This document shows, piece after piece, positions 47,501 through 60,930 of a stretch of DNA of 64,000 bases. The notes beneath the pieces were generated by a model. The model did not search any database and was not told the DNA's origin. It saw nothing but the letters and a program-made list of their open reading frames with translations. The stretch's first letter is position 1. The number at the start of each line of letters is the position of its first letter. Made by a program: the position numbers and the translations under genes. Source of the stretch: Viscum album (taxonomy: Eukaryota; Streptophyta; Magnoliopsida; Santalales; Viscaceae); NCBI GenBank assembly GCA_963277665.1, contig OY728152.1, forward strand, positions 1,186,942,357 to 1,187,006,356, read 5' to 3'.

Positions 47501-48395
47501 AGTCATAACCACCAATGAAATGTAGTGCTCCTTCTCAGTGTGGAAATAATTAGTAGTTATATATACCTCACAAATCTATTCCACCGTCATTGAGTTTGAA
47601 AAAATTTACTCAAAATCATATAGTCTTGGGAAAAATCTTGGAGTCCCATACCATGTGGAGTGATCAATGATCAATAGGCTTTCCCCATCTATGTGCACAT
47701 CATGTTCTACATTCCCATCGCAAATCAATTGAAAACATTATTCATGATCCATTATTACAAAATATAAAACTAATAGGGACACATAAACCAAAAATATTTA
47801 AGAGTAATTAAATAACGATTTTCATATTTTTCGACATGTTACCAATGTATTACAACTTCAAACACGGAAACAACGATGAATGATGAATATTCATTTTAAA
47901 GGACACTACCAGGGATGTTATATCACATCTAATTGTAGGATCATTAATAATAAAAGATTATCCAATAGATCATGGGGTGGCCTAAATACACATGTCCATG
48001 TCAGTCTCCCATGTTTACATAAAATACTAGTATCATCTAATGTATTTTGTAAACCAATTGAAGAATTTCTCACCTTTGCCTACTTCTTAACATTATCATA
48101 TCCCCCAACATGATCTTTTATACAACCCTATCATTAACAAACTCCATTGTAGAACTTCTGTTAAATTAATTCAAAAAGTGGAGATATATATTTCTGAAGC
48201 CTACCTCTTGTTAGCTATAGGATAGTGACAATCACTATGATCATATCATACACCCATTTGGAATTAATTACACTATAATATTTAGAATGGTGAAAAAAAT
48301 AGTGAAACACCCAACAATTTACTTTTCATCAAAAAGTAGATATATATACTTAAAAAATAATCTAATTTATTATAACTAAACATTTTTAAAGGAAA

Positions 48396-48408
48396 CCAAA
48401 AATACCAA
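48396..48408 (-). promoter_or_regulatory. Primer binding site of G (decayed)
   Basis: Minus strand TTGGTATTTTTGG, followed downstream by a GTTTAGTTAT stretch that also follows the primer site of A. It supports the LTR G end at 48409. Confidence 0.45.
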
Positions 48409-49891
48409 TGTGTAATCCTTAGAAGCGACCAAGAAATAACATACAGATATTGAACCACACACAAGCTATTTGCATCCATATCAGTCACTAACATAATCTC
48501 TAATACCGAATAATAGTTTCAATATAAAGGTTCATAATAATATGTAAACTCAGTATGATCTTGAAGCATCTCAATCAGGGTTCCATGTTCTTGATCTCAA
48601 AGGCAGTTCTTTACAGGACTAGTATCACACCTCCTCATTATCCATAGGTTTCCTACAATAAGTGAGGCTATAATAGTTAATGTAGGTAGAATGTAACCGC
48701 TTTCACAAAAAAATGATAGTCAAAACAAATGAAAATATCCAAATGTTTATATAATATAAAATATCAACATAATATAAGATCATGAATCACATGATGAATC
48801 CCAAATTCCAAAACTAACTACAAACCATTGTATTAGAAATGATATTTCATATAAGTTTCATGTGTAAAATGAAACCCCAAATTAAATAAACAAAAAAAAC
48901 TCCCATGAAGATCTCAAAATCATTTATGGTTCCCCCATCAATGTTCCATCACGAATCCCAACTCATACATATAATAAATGATTATTTCCCATATCCATTC
49001 ATGTAAACATGAAGTTTCTTCGGATACCTATCAAAAATATCAAATATGGAGTGATTACAATTTTTTATGCCTCCACGAAACACATAAAAAGTGATGTACC
49101 AATTATAAAATTTATTTATTCATATATATAATAAATATCAATTGATCGGTAAATGGGATTTAAAATTAATCATGATTAAACTAACCACATAAACCCAAAA
49201 TATTTACAACAACACTTGAACTAATCATAGCTTCTTGGTTTCTTGCTGTATTCTAAACCATGAATAATAGGAATATGAGAATACATTTTTTCATTAAATT
49301 TCATTATTCATTTCATTCCAATATCATTTTACATACATTATATGATCAAAACATCTGTTAATATCATATTCACTTGGAATATCAACCCAATTCAAATGTC
49401 ACGGGGGGCCAATTTCATTAGTCATGATCTCCATGTCTATTTGAAGGATCAGTCTCTATCCCATAACTCATTATTTGCAATCAATCATCGGGTTCTTGGA
49501 TCATCATTCGAATACCCCATCAGTATTTCGAGCAACATTCCCTAACCCACACATTATTTATTAGTGATTCAAAATATCACATATATCACATTCTTATCAA
49601 TATACTATATCATTATCATTCTAATAAATTATTCTCCTCACATTTCACCATTCTAATTTTTAATAAAAACCACGCTTATTAATATTATATACAACGTATA
49701 GCATGAACAATTAACCCTTATTCCAATTATATATCTTTAATCAAAATATTCATTAACCCACATAGTTTATTCCATCCAACCCTTTAATTGCAATTATCAA
49801 AATAAAAAAATTATGTAATTAAATTATATTTACCCAATATTCACCTTTTTACATTATATAAATTATAATTTATAGATACTGGGACACCACA
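48409..49891 (-). repeat. G 5' LTR (about 1480 bp)
   Basis: Minus-strand start TGTGGTGTCCCAGTA resembles the C LTR start TGTAACGTCCCAAGTA; the end is GGATTACACA before the primer site. Inside, ATACTGAGTTTAC (near 48545) matches the TTACTGAGC block near the ends of LTRs A to D, and a decayed CCAATGCATTGG-like TCTAATACAATGG lies near 48830. No second copy in the window, so the ends are provisional. Confidence 0.5.
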
Positions 49892-50922
49892 TGTGTTTCC
49901 ATCAGGTATAGTCTCAAAATCACCAATGGGCCCAATAGGATTGGTGAAGCGTTTCATGATTTCATGGTATTAAAATCATCACATAAATTGGAATGATATT
50001 TCTCAATGTGGAAATGTAACAAAAAAACTCATAAAAATCATATTAATTAGGATTATTTTCATTATAAATTAGAAAACCTACCTCAATATTGTTTATGAAT
50101 TCTCACCAAATAGTGGACATCAAGTCGATGAATAATAGTTGAATTCATAATGGTCGGAAAGATCTAAGACAAAAAACAATGATCAATATACATTGAAAAA
50201 TGATCCATTAAATCCATTGTATAAACCATATAAAAATAGGACAATAATCCCACTACAAAAGGGAATAACTATGGGATAGAGATAACCCTAGAAAAGAATA
50301 TATCACAAACTAGATTGGAGGTCAATTCCTTCCATCAGATCATCATCTTTCATAGGATGATGATTGGGGAGAATTTGAATCCTACCAGGATCATTGTCAA
50401 GAAAATTAAAAAATTTAGTACAACTGGGGATTATTATAGATAAAAATAGGGGGTTTGAGAAAATTTATATTTAAATTGGGTGTTTAAAATCCAATGTGCT
50501 CGTATTCTAAGGTAGTGTTCATGGTTTTCCAAATTATGTCCCTTAAATATGTTCCCTTACTTATGTGGTGCATGTTTACTAATAGGTGGTTTCAGATTAT
50601 GAATAACCCTATCCAGACTATGAAAACACCCTCAATTAGGGGGTGAAATGTTTTCCAAGGGAGGATTCATAGTTTTTTCAAATTGTGTCCCATGTCCCGT
50701 GGCTCCAAAATGTGTTCATAGTTTCATAGGAAAAAATGTATGATTTTTTTATTACCATGAACAACCCCCATTGATTATAAATTTTTCAATATTTGATTTA
50801 AAAAAACTCAACACATGACTTAAGAAACTTATGATGTCAAAAAATGTAAATGAATAACTAAAAAAAACATATGATACAACTCTAGAAAGTTATGGATCAT
50901 ATAATCATTCCATATTATAACA
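49892..50922 (-). repeat. Probable F 3' LTR, part
   Basis: Minus-strand sequence downstream of the F pol tail. A purine-rich AGCTTGAGGAAGATC (50937-50923) precedes a possible LTR start TGTTATAATATGG at 50922. Further in, ATTTAAGGGAC, an ACCCTAGG-like stretch and a GAGGTAGG donor-like site are seen. The LTR is cut at 49892 by G. Contains an approximate direct repeat (about 50513-50560 and 50665-50710). Assignment is by position and moderate. Confidence 0.35.
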
Positions 50923-51178
50923 GATCTTCCTCAAGCTATACTGTTAAGTTTAAATAATCCTCCAATGTAAAAATATTGGTCGACTAGGCCAGAATAACTT
51001 TTTTTTTCTATCCCACATTTTTTCGTGAACACATCCATACTGCCACATCACTTATACTATCGACATAGTCTTTCCCTGTAATGCATTCCCACAGTGATCC
51101 ACAACATGAATCAGGTGCTCTTTAATGAACTCATCTACCTAGAACTCTACATAATCAACGTTGATCACATAATAAGGG
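50923..51178 (-). pseudogene. pol: F pol tail, chromodomain-like
   Basis: Minus strand about 51110-51010 reads REKTMSIV, stop, VMWQYGCVHEKMWDRKKK, which follows residue for residue the K-T-x-x-L-V-K-V-L-W-x-x-x-x-x-E-x-x-W-E block at the end of gypsy chromovirus pol. It sits directly left of the E insertion; the matching integrase core is on the right side of E at 61180-62000. The AAGGG at 51174-51178 is the E target duplication. Confidence 0.5.
51174..51178. repeat. Target site duplication of E (left), AAGGG
   Basis: Identical to 60926-60930. Confidence 0.8.
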
Positions 51179-53129
51179 TGGAGGATTTGGGTGCATCAGA
51201 AGACTAGGATGGGTGTGAACCAAGTATTGAAAATTTCCATAATCGATGATTAATCTACGACCAATACCATGATAAACTCTAGTTTCCATGGAATGTAATC
51301 AAATAAAAAAGACCAAAGAGAGATCCCATAAACAAGATTAGAGGGTCAAAATATTTTAATTATAATTAATTTAATTAAATTGTATATTTTCCTTCATGAT
51401 TAATATTATTTTGTTGATGCATCAGGCCATGGGTATGAGGTGGGGCATTATTTCGATGTAGAATCCAAGGATGAGAATCCAATAGTGGTGATCCAAAGTT
51501 CCTCTATGTATATCCAGATGTCACTAAATGAGTTTCTGGGTGATGGTGTAGAAGATAATTGTACTTGCGATGTCCACCTTTAATCTCCATGAGAATCACA
51601 TCTAAAGCGTTCGACATGATCCAGTGGAAGAGGAACTCTTTTATTATTGAGAGTGTTCTTAGAAAGGGAAGAGATCTCTATGTAGGACATATTTTTTCCA
51701 AGGATTTTCTACATACAATGATTGGTTAGACGATGGGATAACCCCATGGATAATTTAGGTAATAATAACATAATGGGGTATTTAATTCACTTGGTAATAA
51801 TAAATTATTAGCACAATTGTCATTGTTTAATTAATTTTTTCATGTGAAACCCCATAATAAATAATAATAGAAATGCTATTATTTAAATGAAACGTGCTTA
51901 ATTTTCACATTATTTTTACATATTATTTAACTAAATAATATTTAATATTATTTTTCCATTGACGAATAACATGGTCTGTCAATCATCCTCAATATTTACC
52001 TGGCCCTAAATATTGACTATTAATTTATTAAATATATATAACTGCAGTATTTATCAAAAAATACATATTCTATCTGCAATATATTCTATCGAATAACTAT
52101 TGATGATATAAATTAGATTATACAAACATGAATAATTATTAAACCACAAACTGAAATGATATTTATTCAAATTTTTAAATAAGTAAAATATTTAACTGAT
52201 TACCAGTTACCCATAGTGTGTGACCCTCTACGCCTCTTTCTCATTAGCATTGTGGGGCTTTACTATGGTCAAATATTACTATCTAGAAATGGGACAAGGA
52301 TCCAAAGTTAAACAATTTTTTTTTGAAATAACATATCACCTCATAAAAATTCTTACCATGTAATATAATCAATTTTTTCTGATATCTCCACTCAAGTAGG
52401 TTGCAAGCATGTGCCATCAACCCATGTTCTCGATTTCTCATTCATTGACATCTCAAAAAAGTGATTTCTTTGAGAACATCATTGACATGGATTTAGATAT
52501 TCTATATCATTTCCATCAAAGGGCTTGAGATATATACTTTTTTTGAATTGAAAAAATCATTTTTTTAATTTTTCTTTAATGAATTATTACTTTTAATGCA
52601 CCCATCATATCCTACCTCACCATGAACATCCTTCATCATGGATCTCGTCAATACATCTATGTGTGCACATGATAATAGACATTAATAATAATCTTAATTT
52701 CTATCTCCCAATACACATGTTCATATATAGGAACATACAATGACACTTATGAAGGTGGATTTCATACTCGCAGGTCTTATTCTAATAGTATCCTCTTGGA
52801 AATTACCAAGGGCGCACACCATGAGTTGGTTCCTCAATGTTTATTAAGACCGAAACCCTAATAACATGTATCATTTTTGTCCCATAACATGATATCATCT
52901 CACTATAGAACATATATTAATGAATATTATCATGGTACTTCTAGGTTTTCATCATAGCAGGGATTTGTTATGACCTTTTAGTGAGACAACTATTCTTAGG
53001 GAATTATCACATACTAAGACACATAAAAGAACAATAATGATGTGATAATGAGTTTATTAATATTCCTACAATGATCAAGGTTTATCATATTGTACACAAA
53101 ATTTGGTTTCGAGGGAACTGGCTCCAAAA
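51179..53129 (-). repeat. E 3' LTR
   Basis: Colinear with 58974-60925: shared landmarks include the 'attcataatcgatgattaat' stretch, 'gtatatccagatgtcac..gagt.tctggg', 'gtgaccctc..cgcc..tttctcattagcat' and 'taccaagggc.cacaccatgag'. Confidence 0.85.
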
Positions 53130-53189
53130 GACCACCACATTCACAAGATCCGACAACAAAAAACCTTCATTCAGTTAGATCTCACATGA

Positions 53190-54750
53190 TATTGATTCTA
53201 TTGATGAGATATGACTTCTATCAAGGTTTCTACCACATACTCTTATGTTGAAACTGTACTCACTACAACATCTCCCTATTGATAAAAATCCTTCAATAGG
53301 TGATACATTTGGAGTATGATCTATGTCCGTTGAAGTGACATTGGATCCTTTTAAATAGACACCACTACAGTATAATCACAATACAATATAATAGAATCCT
53401 TGATAATAGGTACCACCTCATGAACCTAGACAATGTTATGAATCTAGAAGGATTCATTGGCTACATCATAAGCTACTATATATTCAGACTCCACTATAGA
53501 ATCTACAAAAACTTTTTTCATTGAACTATTTTATACCACATCTCCTATGTTGAGAAAAATATCATATCATAGTTGGGACTTCATATCATTCCGGTCTATC
53601 TGAAAACTAGCATCATCATTCCCTCTGATGGCAGGCTCTTCATCTACTCCACACCTCTGAAATTTATCCTGTGTACATCTCATATGCTTAAGGATATTCT
53701 TTATTATAATCCAATTGTGTTCTATGGGTTCTTCTTGATATCTTTTAACCATGCTCAGTACATAGGAAACATCATGTCTGGTACATAAAATGAAATTCAT
53801 GATAGATCTTATTGTTGAAGAGCATGGAATCTTACTCATCATATATTTCTCATGTTGTGTCTTGGGACACATTTTTATTAAATGATGTTTACCATGTGAC
53901 ACTGAAACCAATTCCATATTAGATTGTTCCTTACTATATATAATTTTTTTTTCAATTTTTGTACATTTACTTAGTTCAAGAATCATGAAGGATATATCAT
54001 GAATTAATTTGATCCTGAGAATGAGGGATTCTTCACCTATGCCCATCATAGGAAATTAATTGTTCAACCACTCCTTGACTTACATCAAGAATGGTATGTC
54101 ATTTTTAATGCGCAACATTTCATCAACATATAACACTAGGATAATGATCGCATTACCATAAACTACTTTAAATCATTTGGCTCACATTCATTCTTAATGA
54201 ATCTAAATTATCTTACAGCTTCATCGATTCAAAAGTTACATGATTTGGATGATTGATTTAATCCATAAATGAATCTCTACAACTTTTAAACCCATTTATC
54301 ATCATCTTATGTCAAAAAACCCTTCATAACTACTAGTTATCTTGAAGCTTCTGAGTTTTCTACTAATTTCTTGTTGGAGATGTGTTCATCATTGTCTATC
54401 AACATTGAGTTACCATACTTCATGACAAGTAAACCATATCTCTATGGTTCCCTTACATATCTTGTACTCCAACATAGTACCTGTGTTTCAAGAACTACCT
54501 CTTCCCTTGGGATGTGTGGAACATGTTCTTATACTAACTCATATGTATTTTGAGAATTAACTTCATCGAGTTCAATCATTTCCCAATTATCAATTTTGAT
54601 GTTGTTCTCGCTCTCAAGAAATATGTCATATCTAGAAACATCCACTTTATTGTATGAGGGGTTGTATAGGTAGTATCCCATTGTTTCCTTGGGATAGCCT
54701 ATAAAGATACAACACTTTCCCCAGGGTAATTGTTTTTTTCCTAAGAAAAC
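53190..54750 (-). pseudogene. pol: E pol: reverse transcriptase and RNase H
   Basis: Copia RT-RNase H, heavily broken. The minus-strand piece 54753-54529 covers the integrase C-terminal block CIFIGYPKETMGYYLYNPS and VSRYDIFLES that precedes RT. RT second half at about 54170-54060 has VLYVDEMLRIKNDIPFL, where the usual YVDDML box reads YVDEM, a lost catalytic Asp. The open stretch 54049-53567 carries HHLIKMCPKTQHEKYMM, IPCSSTIRSIMNFILCTRHD and VSYVLSMVKRYQ, then RNase H NDDASFQIDRND. After a stop, SEYIVAY, RYHLL-like and GDVVVSTVST pieces continue to about 53190. Confidence 0.85.
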
Positions 54751-54779
54751 CATAACAAATGCCTCGTATCCCTACACAG

Positions 54780-55800
54780 GTGTATGAGACGTAGTGGGTT
54801 TCTTCCCACTCTAAATTTCGATGGTAATCCCATTGTCCACCTTAGTAAGTACTTGGTATAATGTGTATGTGCAATTTGTAATTATAATCCCCAAAAGGTT
54901 AAATGAAGATGTGAAGGAATGATCATTCACCTTACTAAGTCCCACATGGTACAATTTCTCCTTTGACAAACACCATACCACTATGGTTTATATGGTGGAG
55001 TGATTTGAGATAGAATCTCATAATACCGTAAAAGGTCGAATAAATCATGGTTAATATATTCTCCACATTGATCTAATCTATGATTTTTTATCTTCTTATG
55101 GATATGATTTTCTACTTCATTCTTGAACTCCTTGAAGTTTTAAAAGGACATTAACTTATACCACATTATATAGACATTGTCAAGTATACTCAAGTCATAA
55201 GAAAAAATATTGATATATGAATAACCTCTTCTAACAGATATATGAAATTGTCCACACACAACATTTTGTACCAATCCTATATGATCTGTGGCCCTTTCAC
55301 CCTATCCAGAAAATGGTGGTATGAAATTTTCCATTGTAATCCTGCATGAAATCTAACAAGTGGTTTTAGTTTATAATATTATAATTATCCATCTTTAATG
55401 AGATTTATAAAATGTTTCTTGTATACATGACTGATACGGTGATGCCATAAGAAGGTGTTGTATGAGTCATGTGAACATGGTTCCTTATAAATTACCAACA
55501 CTTGGATCTCATAATTTAATACTTACTAAGTATTATTTAAATGATCCATACCCTAACATATGTTTTCCTTATAAAAGTAACATCATTAATATATGAACAT
55601 GAAAATAAATCCACATGTATCTAAACATGATATAGAAATTATGTTCTTTGTAACAATAGGTACATAATAATAACCATTTAAAACCAAAATCATTCCCATA
55701 TGAAATTTGAGGTGGTATTCACTAATAGAACGAGTAGCCAGCCTTCCACAATTGAAATCTCGTAGAACCACCTCTCCCTGGTATTTTTCTTAAACCAATT
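54780..55800 (-). pseudogene. pol: E pol: pre-integrase and integrase core
   Basis: The minus-strand open stretch 55771-55586 (EYHLKFHMGMILVLNGYYYVP, then TKNIISISCLD) is the copia GAG-pre-integrase block. The integrase core follows at about 55310-54790: VCGQFHISVRRGYSYINIFSYDLS (second D of the D-D-E fold at the Y-D position), FKEFKNEVENHIHKKIK, LDQCGEY in place of SDRGGEY, and the QITPPYKP and GVCQRRNCTMWDLVR blocks with the Glu position changed. Many stops. Confidence 0.75.
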
Positions 55801-56029
55801 TGGTTCCATCATTTGAATACGAATGTGTGCACCATAAGCTCTTTCTAATACCCAGTGTGTAAAAATGGAATAATTTCACTCGATAACAAATGCACTATTG
55901 GATTCCCCTCACCACTAGTTGTAGGTGAATTTCTAGTGTCCTAACATTCTACATTAAATTCTTATGACCTCTTTTCCATTTCCCTTCCTTTGGATCTTTT
56001 TCATCTTCATCGGATAGCGCTCGTGAGAT

Positions 56030-56660
56030 ATGGACTATTTATAAATCTTAATCCCATTTTCCTTGTCCTTTCCCTTCCTATTCACTATAAGGACTGTGGG
56101 TTATTTCACACACCATGAATTTATAAACATGTTTAATCAGGGTAAGAAGATCTAATATATTCTTCTCATTATTACTCATATGATAATTCATAATTAAACT
56201 AGATATGGTTTACGGTAGTGATGATAGTATGAGATCTATACGAAACTCATCTTGGAATCAAATCCCTAAGATTTGTAGAAGCTCAATATATCCAATGAGC
56301 ATGAATACATGTGGTATACTTAGAATAGAATATCAATAAATAGTATTGAATAATTTATTGGAGAACTGATACCTCTCATGTATCGCCTTCTTTGGATAGA
56401 GATCCCGAAGGTGATACATCAATCTATAAGCATACATTTACACATGTTGCATCAAGTGGTCATTGGTCTTGAATGATATCTAGAGGCAGTAAATATCAGT
56501 AGTTTCATTCATATGGTTATTATATAAAGAGAGATCCTTATAACTCATCTCATTTCCAGGCCTAATATGAATGGCACTACCAATACATAATGTTTTCCCT
56601 GATGGAGAAGGATAACCTGAAGGCGCCTCTACTACTCTTGGATATTAGTGACAGTGAGAT
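56030..56660 (-). pseudogene. gag: E gag remnant
   Basis: Minus strand, about 56480-56120: HLMQHV and RLMYHL pieces, then FQDEFRIDLILSSLPQTISSLIMNYHMSNNEKNILDLLTLI, split here by me into blocks, which follows the conserved middle of copia Gag (the I-D-L-x-L-x-S-L-P and M-N-x-x-x-x-K-T-x-x-E-L-L-x-M-L pattern). Zinc knuckle not found. Broken by stops. Confidence 0.65.
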
Positions 56661-56699
56661 ATTTTTCCTTATCATGTATGGATCAAAATGATATGTTTT

Positions 56700-58973
56700 A
56701 CTTAATTTTAATATATGTTTCTAAAAATTAAGATAATTTTTTTAGTAATTTAGCTAGATAAATATAGACAAAAAAATTAATTAATATTTATTAGTCTCCA
56801 TCTATTTTGTCGAAACCCAATTGCCCACACCATTGGCTTCAGAATATCATGTTCCATGGAGATTATAGAAGAATGTAAACATATATACCTTTACATTACC
56901 CCAACTATGGTCATTTAAATAACTTTAATGGTTTTAGGTATGACTTAAAAATGACAACTGCATTAACTCAATGCCCCTTCATCTGTTGAGTGGACTCCCC
57001 AATCCTGAAATCCTTAATTTTGGATTTCCTAAAGCATTTTGTCTCAGTTACACAAAGTCCTACTTAGGTAGGTAACCCATTATGTAATCTACATTAATTC
57101 AACCCAAAAAACTCAAATTAAAACTCCCTAATAATTGAAAGCACCCCAAGTATAGTTGGTCGAGAACACTGAACTATGCTTCTATTCTAACGTAAGTAAT
57201 GGAAGGTTATACCGACTTAATATTTTATTGAGGTAATTTATCCTTTATGTGTAAATTTCCACTTATTATCTTATAACATTCTTGTTAATGTTTTTTTAGA
57301 TATACTTAAGTGACTAAGCATATGTAGATAATATTTACTCATATGATTTTTTTTATTTTAGTTTCAACATCTGTTCTTGCAAGTTTAATAATTATGTGAC
57401 CACGTCTAACATCAATAATGAATAACCATACAACTGAAATAAATAAAATAATGGGTATGATCAAGAGCATTACTATTGGTTATTTTATCTAGTGGTTGAT
57501 CAAATAACCCTGACCTAGGGGACAAACCCCATTAACCATTTAAATATCATGTTTACATCTGTCCACATATCCACCATTGTATCTCCTTGGATTGGTTCCA
57601 CCATATCTCTTAAATTGATCCGCGTCCACTAGATTTGTTGCACTTTCCATTACATATGCTTTTGACTCACACACATGTGATGGGTCAAAGAGTGTTTACT
57701 CAAAAGAAACCATCGAAACACATGCCCTACATATTAACAAGGATATGGCACGCAGGGAATCAATTTTAATTTAATAAATAAATCAGAAGGGACCCAATCA
57801 CATTTAATGGTCTTCTCCAGCTCCTTATCATCCACATACTATAAAATAATTATGCATTTATTTAAACTATCATTCAATTATTTAATAATTCTGATTAATA
57901 TAACTAAACTCATATTGATTATATATTTCCATTAATTAATTAAGCTTTTTTAGGTTAATTCTTTTCTAAAATTGCATGATATTTACAGTAATAACTTTGT
58001 ATATAACTTTTACCTTGGAAGAATTCTGGTAAATACCAATCCAAAAATGAACAACATGTATTTATAATTTTATACACTTTACTGTTTGTGACAAGTATCA
58101 TGGATGTAGAATTATTTTTGTTATACAACTTATACATGACGTGAATATCATTGAAAATTATGCATATGTTAATTAATCATATATATATATATATCAAACA
58201 CTTATCCCATGATGTGTCACAGATTTACACACACATGATGGTACATGAATCAAGGGTTACATAATATAATAATAAAATTTTAAATCAGATTAATCTAGAA
58301 AAAAGTACATGACATGCAGATCTGACTACATAGTGTGAAGATCCGATGATAGGGCATGTACCCTCCTCCATTCCCATTCAAAGTACACACCTGAGGAAAT
58401 CGGATGTGAGTTGACCATTGAAAATGTTCAACGTACGTGACATGAAAAATGGGCCACATTCTATGTAGGATCTGCATTACACGATCACTTTCTATGAAAG
58501 TTATAAATGGGATGCATGACTTGACCCTTAACTGATGGGAGTACATGCCATGCCTAGTGGTCCATGGGGTGTATAGTACAGCTGACCATGCGCTAGACTA
58601 TCATGGTAAACACATGGTGTAATAATTAACTACACCTCTTGTAATTATTTCACATGGATTGATTAATTTCGGAATTACTCTTAGCACATTAAACCCATAT
58701 ACACAATGTGTAGATCCAACTACACGGTGTGTAATCTTGTGTTATCTGGACAGAACCTTCAACACCTTCATATTAGATCCTCAATTTTATTTTAATAATA
58801 CAACATTTCATTTATATTAGATTTGAGAGAAATGATAATGGAGGAACATATCCTCAAATTCATATTACAGTAATGATTAAACATGAATTGAACAACTAAA
58901 TTATTAATGGGTAAGTCATGAACATATGATTTTAAAAAATCATAAAAAAATATAATATCCCTTTTCTAACAGT
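56700..58973 (-). other. E leader, about 2.3 kb, no coding signal
   Basis: Unusually long stretch between the 5' LTR and gag. No open frame or domain recognised. Part of it (about 58300-58760) has repeated short palindromic pieces built on ACACNNTGTGT and AGATCCRACTACA. A primer-site remnant (ACTGTTAGAAAAGG, minus strand from 58973) follows the LTR. It may contain an unrecognised insertion. Confidence 0.45.
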
Positions 58974-60925
58974 TGTAGGATCCATGCGCAGTAGAAGCAC
59001 TGGGCGGGCATGTACCCAACATTGAGAACATTCATAATCGATGATTAATTCAGGATCAATATGATGATGAGTTCCAGTATCCACGAAATTGAATAAAAGA
59101 TTAAATAAAAAGGATAGTACATTGAATCGAGAAGAGGGGATCAAAATATATTGTTTATAATTAATTTAATTTAATTTTAGAATTAACTCTAGGGTTATTC
59201 GTTAATCATTGACACATCTGACCATAGGTCTGAGGTGCGGCTTCCTTGAGATGAAGAATACTAGGATATGAATCCTCTAACAATGAACGACACATGCTCC
59301 ATGTATCTCCAGACGTCATCGATTGAGTCTCTGGGTACTTGGCTGAATGATCCATGTGCTTAAGAAGTCCTCCTTTTATCGCCTTAATAATCACTTCAAA
59401 AGAATTATACTTGAAACAATGGGGTAGGGTCTCTCTTGTTCTTGAGAGCGTTCTTGGAGAGGGTAGAGTTCTCTAGCATCAAGTGCTTTTCTCCAAGTAT
59501 GTTATGCACACAATGATTTTTTAGACAGTGGGATGACCCTTTGTCTAAATTAGAGAACAATAATATAGTGGGGAATTTAATTCACCTGGTAATAATAAAT
59601 AATTGGCACATGTTCTGTTACTTATCTTATTATTCCATGTGAATATACACATTAAATAATAATAACAATGATATTATTTCTATGACATGTTCTTAACATT
59701 CACATTAAACATAAATATTATTAAACCCAATAACATTTAATATTAATTATCACTGCACATATAACATAGTCCGCCAATCCTCTTCAATATTTATTGGGCC
59801 TTGAATAATGACAATTTATTTATTATATTAATATAACTATATTATTCACTGATAAATAAATATTATGTCTACAATATATTATCTCAAAATAACCAGTGAA
59901 AAAATAAATGTGATCATTCATACTTGATTAATTATTTAAACATACCCTATAATAATTATTATTCAACTTGTTAAAAAAATACATTATTTAATTGAGATAC
60001 TGGATACACAAAGTGGGTGACCCTCAATGCCACTTTCTCATTAGCATTATGCAGGATTTCCTAATGTCCAATATTACTACATAGAAATGGGTTATGGATA
60101 CTAGGAGAATGAAGTTGATGTCGCAATGACATGTCACCACATACAAACATTACAGTGTAATATAATCCATTTTTTCCAATATCACTAATCAAATGGGTTT
60201 CATGCAAGTGTTGTCAACCCATGTGCTTGATTTCTCATTCTTTGAATTCACAAAATTTAACATTCCTATGAAAAACCATGGACATGGATTTAGTTACGCT
60301 ATATCCTTTCCGTAAAAGGGACTGAGACATCTATTCTCTTAGAAGTGAGAAATCCTTTCTCACATTATTCATTAATGTAGTATTACTCATTACACACATA
60401 AAATTTCCGACATCATTAGTTACAACTGACATCCTTGTTTTATTAAATATATCTAGGTGTGTGAGTAATATTACCCATTAATAATAATCATAAATTCTAT
60501 GGACCAATACACACACTCGCATATAAGAACATGGAATGACACTTATCAACGTAGAATTCCAACTGGAGTGACTTGTTCCCATAATATCCTCCAAGATATT
60601 ACCAAGGGCAGACACCATGAGATAGTGCCACAATGTTTAATGATTCCTTACCCCTAATAATCTGTATCATTTGTCTCTCTTAAAATAATATCATCTGACC
60701 ATATAACATATATTGAAGAATTGTTTCATGGACTTTATGGGTTCTCTTCATAGCTGGGATGCGCTATATCCTTTTACTACGACTCCTATTCTGATGACAT
60801 TATCACATACTATGTCACATAGAATAACAATAATGATGTGATAAAGAGTATATTAATATTTATCCAATGAATACAAGTTTTCATTAAGTACAATGATGTT
60901 GGTCTCTAGAGAACTATCTCCAACA
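58974..60925 (-). repeat. E 5' LTR
   Basis: On the minus strand starts TGTTGGAGATAGTTCTC at 60925 and ends GGATCCTACA at 58974. Paired with 51179-53129. Confidence 0.85.
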
Positions 60926-60930
60926 AAGGG
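60926..60930. repeat. Target site duplication of E (right), AAGGG
   Basis: Identical to 51174-51178. It fixes both ends of element E. Confidence 0.8.

Larger units (their letters stand above)
45237..49891 (-). mobile_element. Element G, old minus-strand Ty3/gypsy, 5' half
   Basis: Reads right to left: 5' LTR 49891-48409, primer site 48408-48396, gag remnant, protease/RT remnant, then cut by D at 45236/45237. The rest must lie left of the window. Boundaries are less certain than for A to C because no second LTR is visible. Its right end abuts the probable 3' LTR of F, so G likely inserted into F. Confidence 0.55.
51179..60925 (-). mobile_element. Element E, Tnt1-like Ty1/copia retrotransposon
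   Basis: Minus strand. 5' LTR 60925-58974 (1952 bp), internal 58973-53130, 3' LTR 53129-51179 (1951 bp), exact 5-bp duplication AAGGG. LTR starts TGTTGGAGATAG on the right, a typical copia start. Protein order Gag, protease/pre-integrase, integrase, RT, RNase H is the copia order, unlike all other elements here. The LTRs have diverged by roughly a third by eye, so E is old. Confidence 0.88.

Noticed and set aside
46745..49891. Alternative 3.1-kb LTR for element G ending at 46745 (or 47916)
   Set aside because: A primer-like TTGGTCGTCATTAGG lies near 46740 and another near 47912, but a zinc-knuckle remnant at 46845-46885 shows that gag lies to the right of these, so the end at 48409 fits better.
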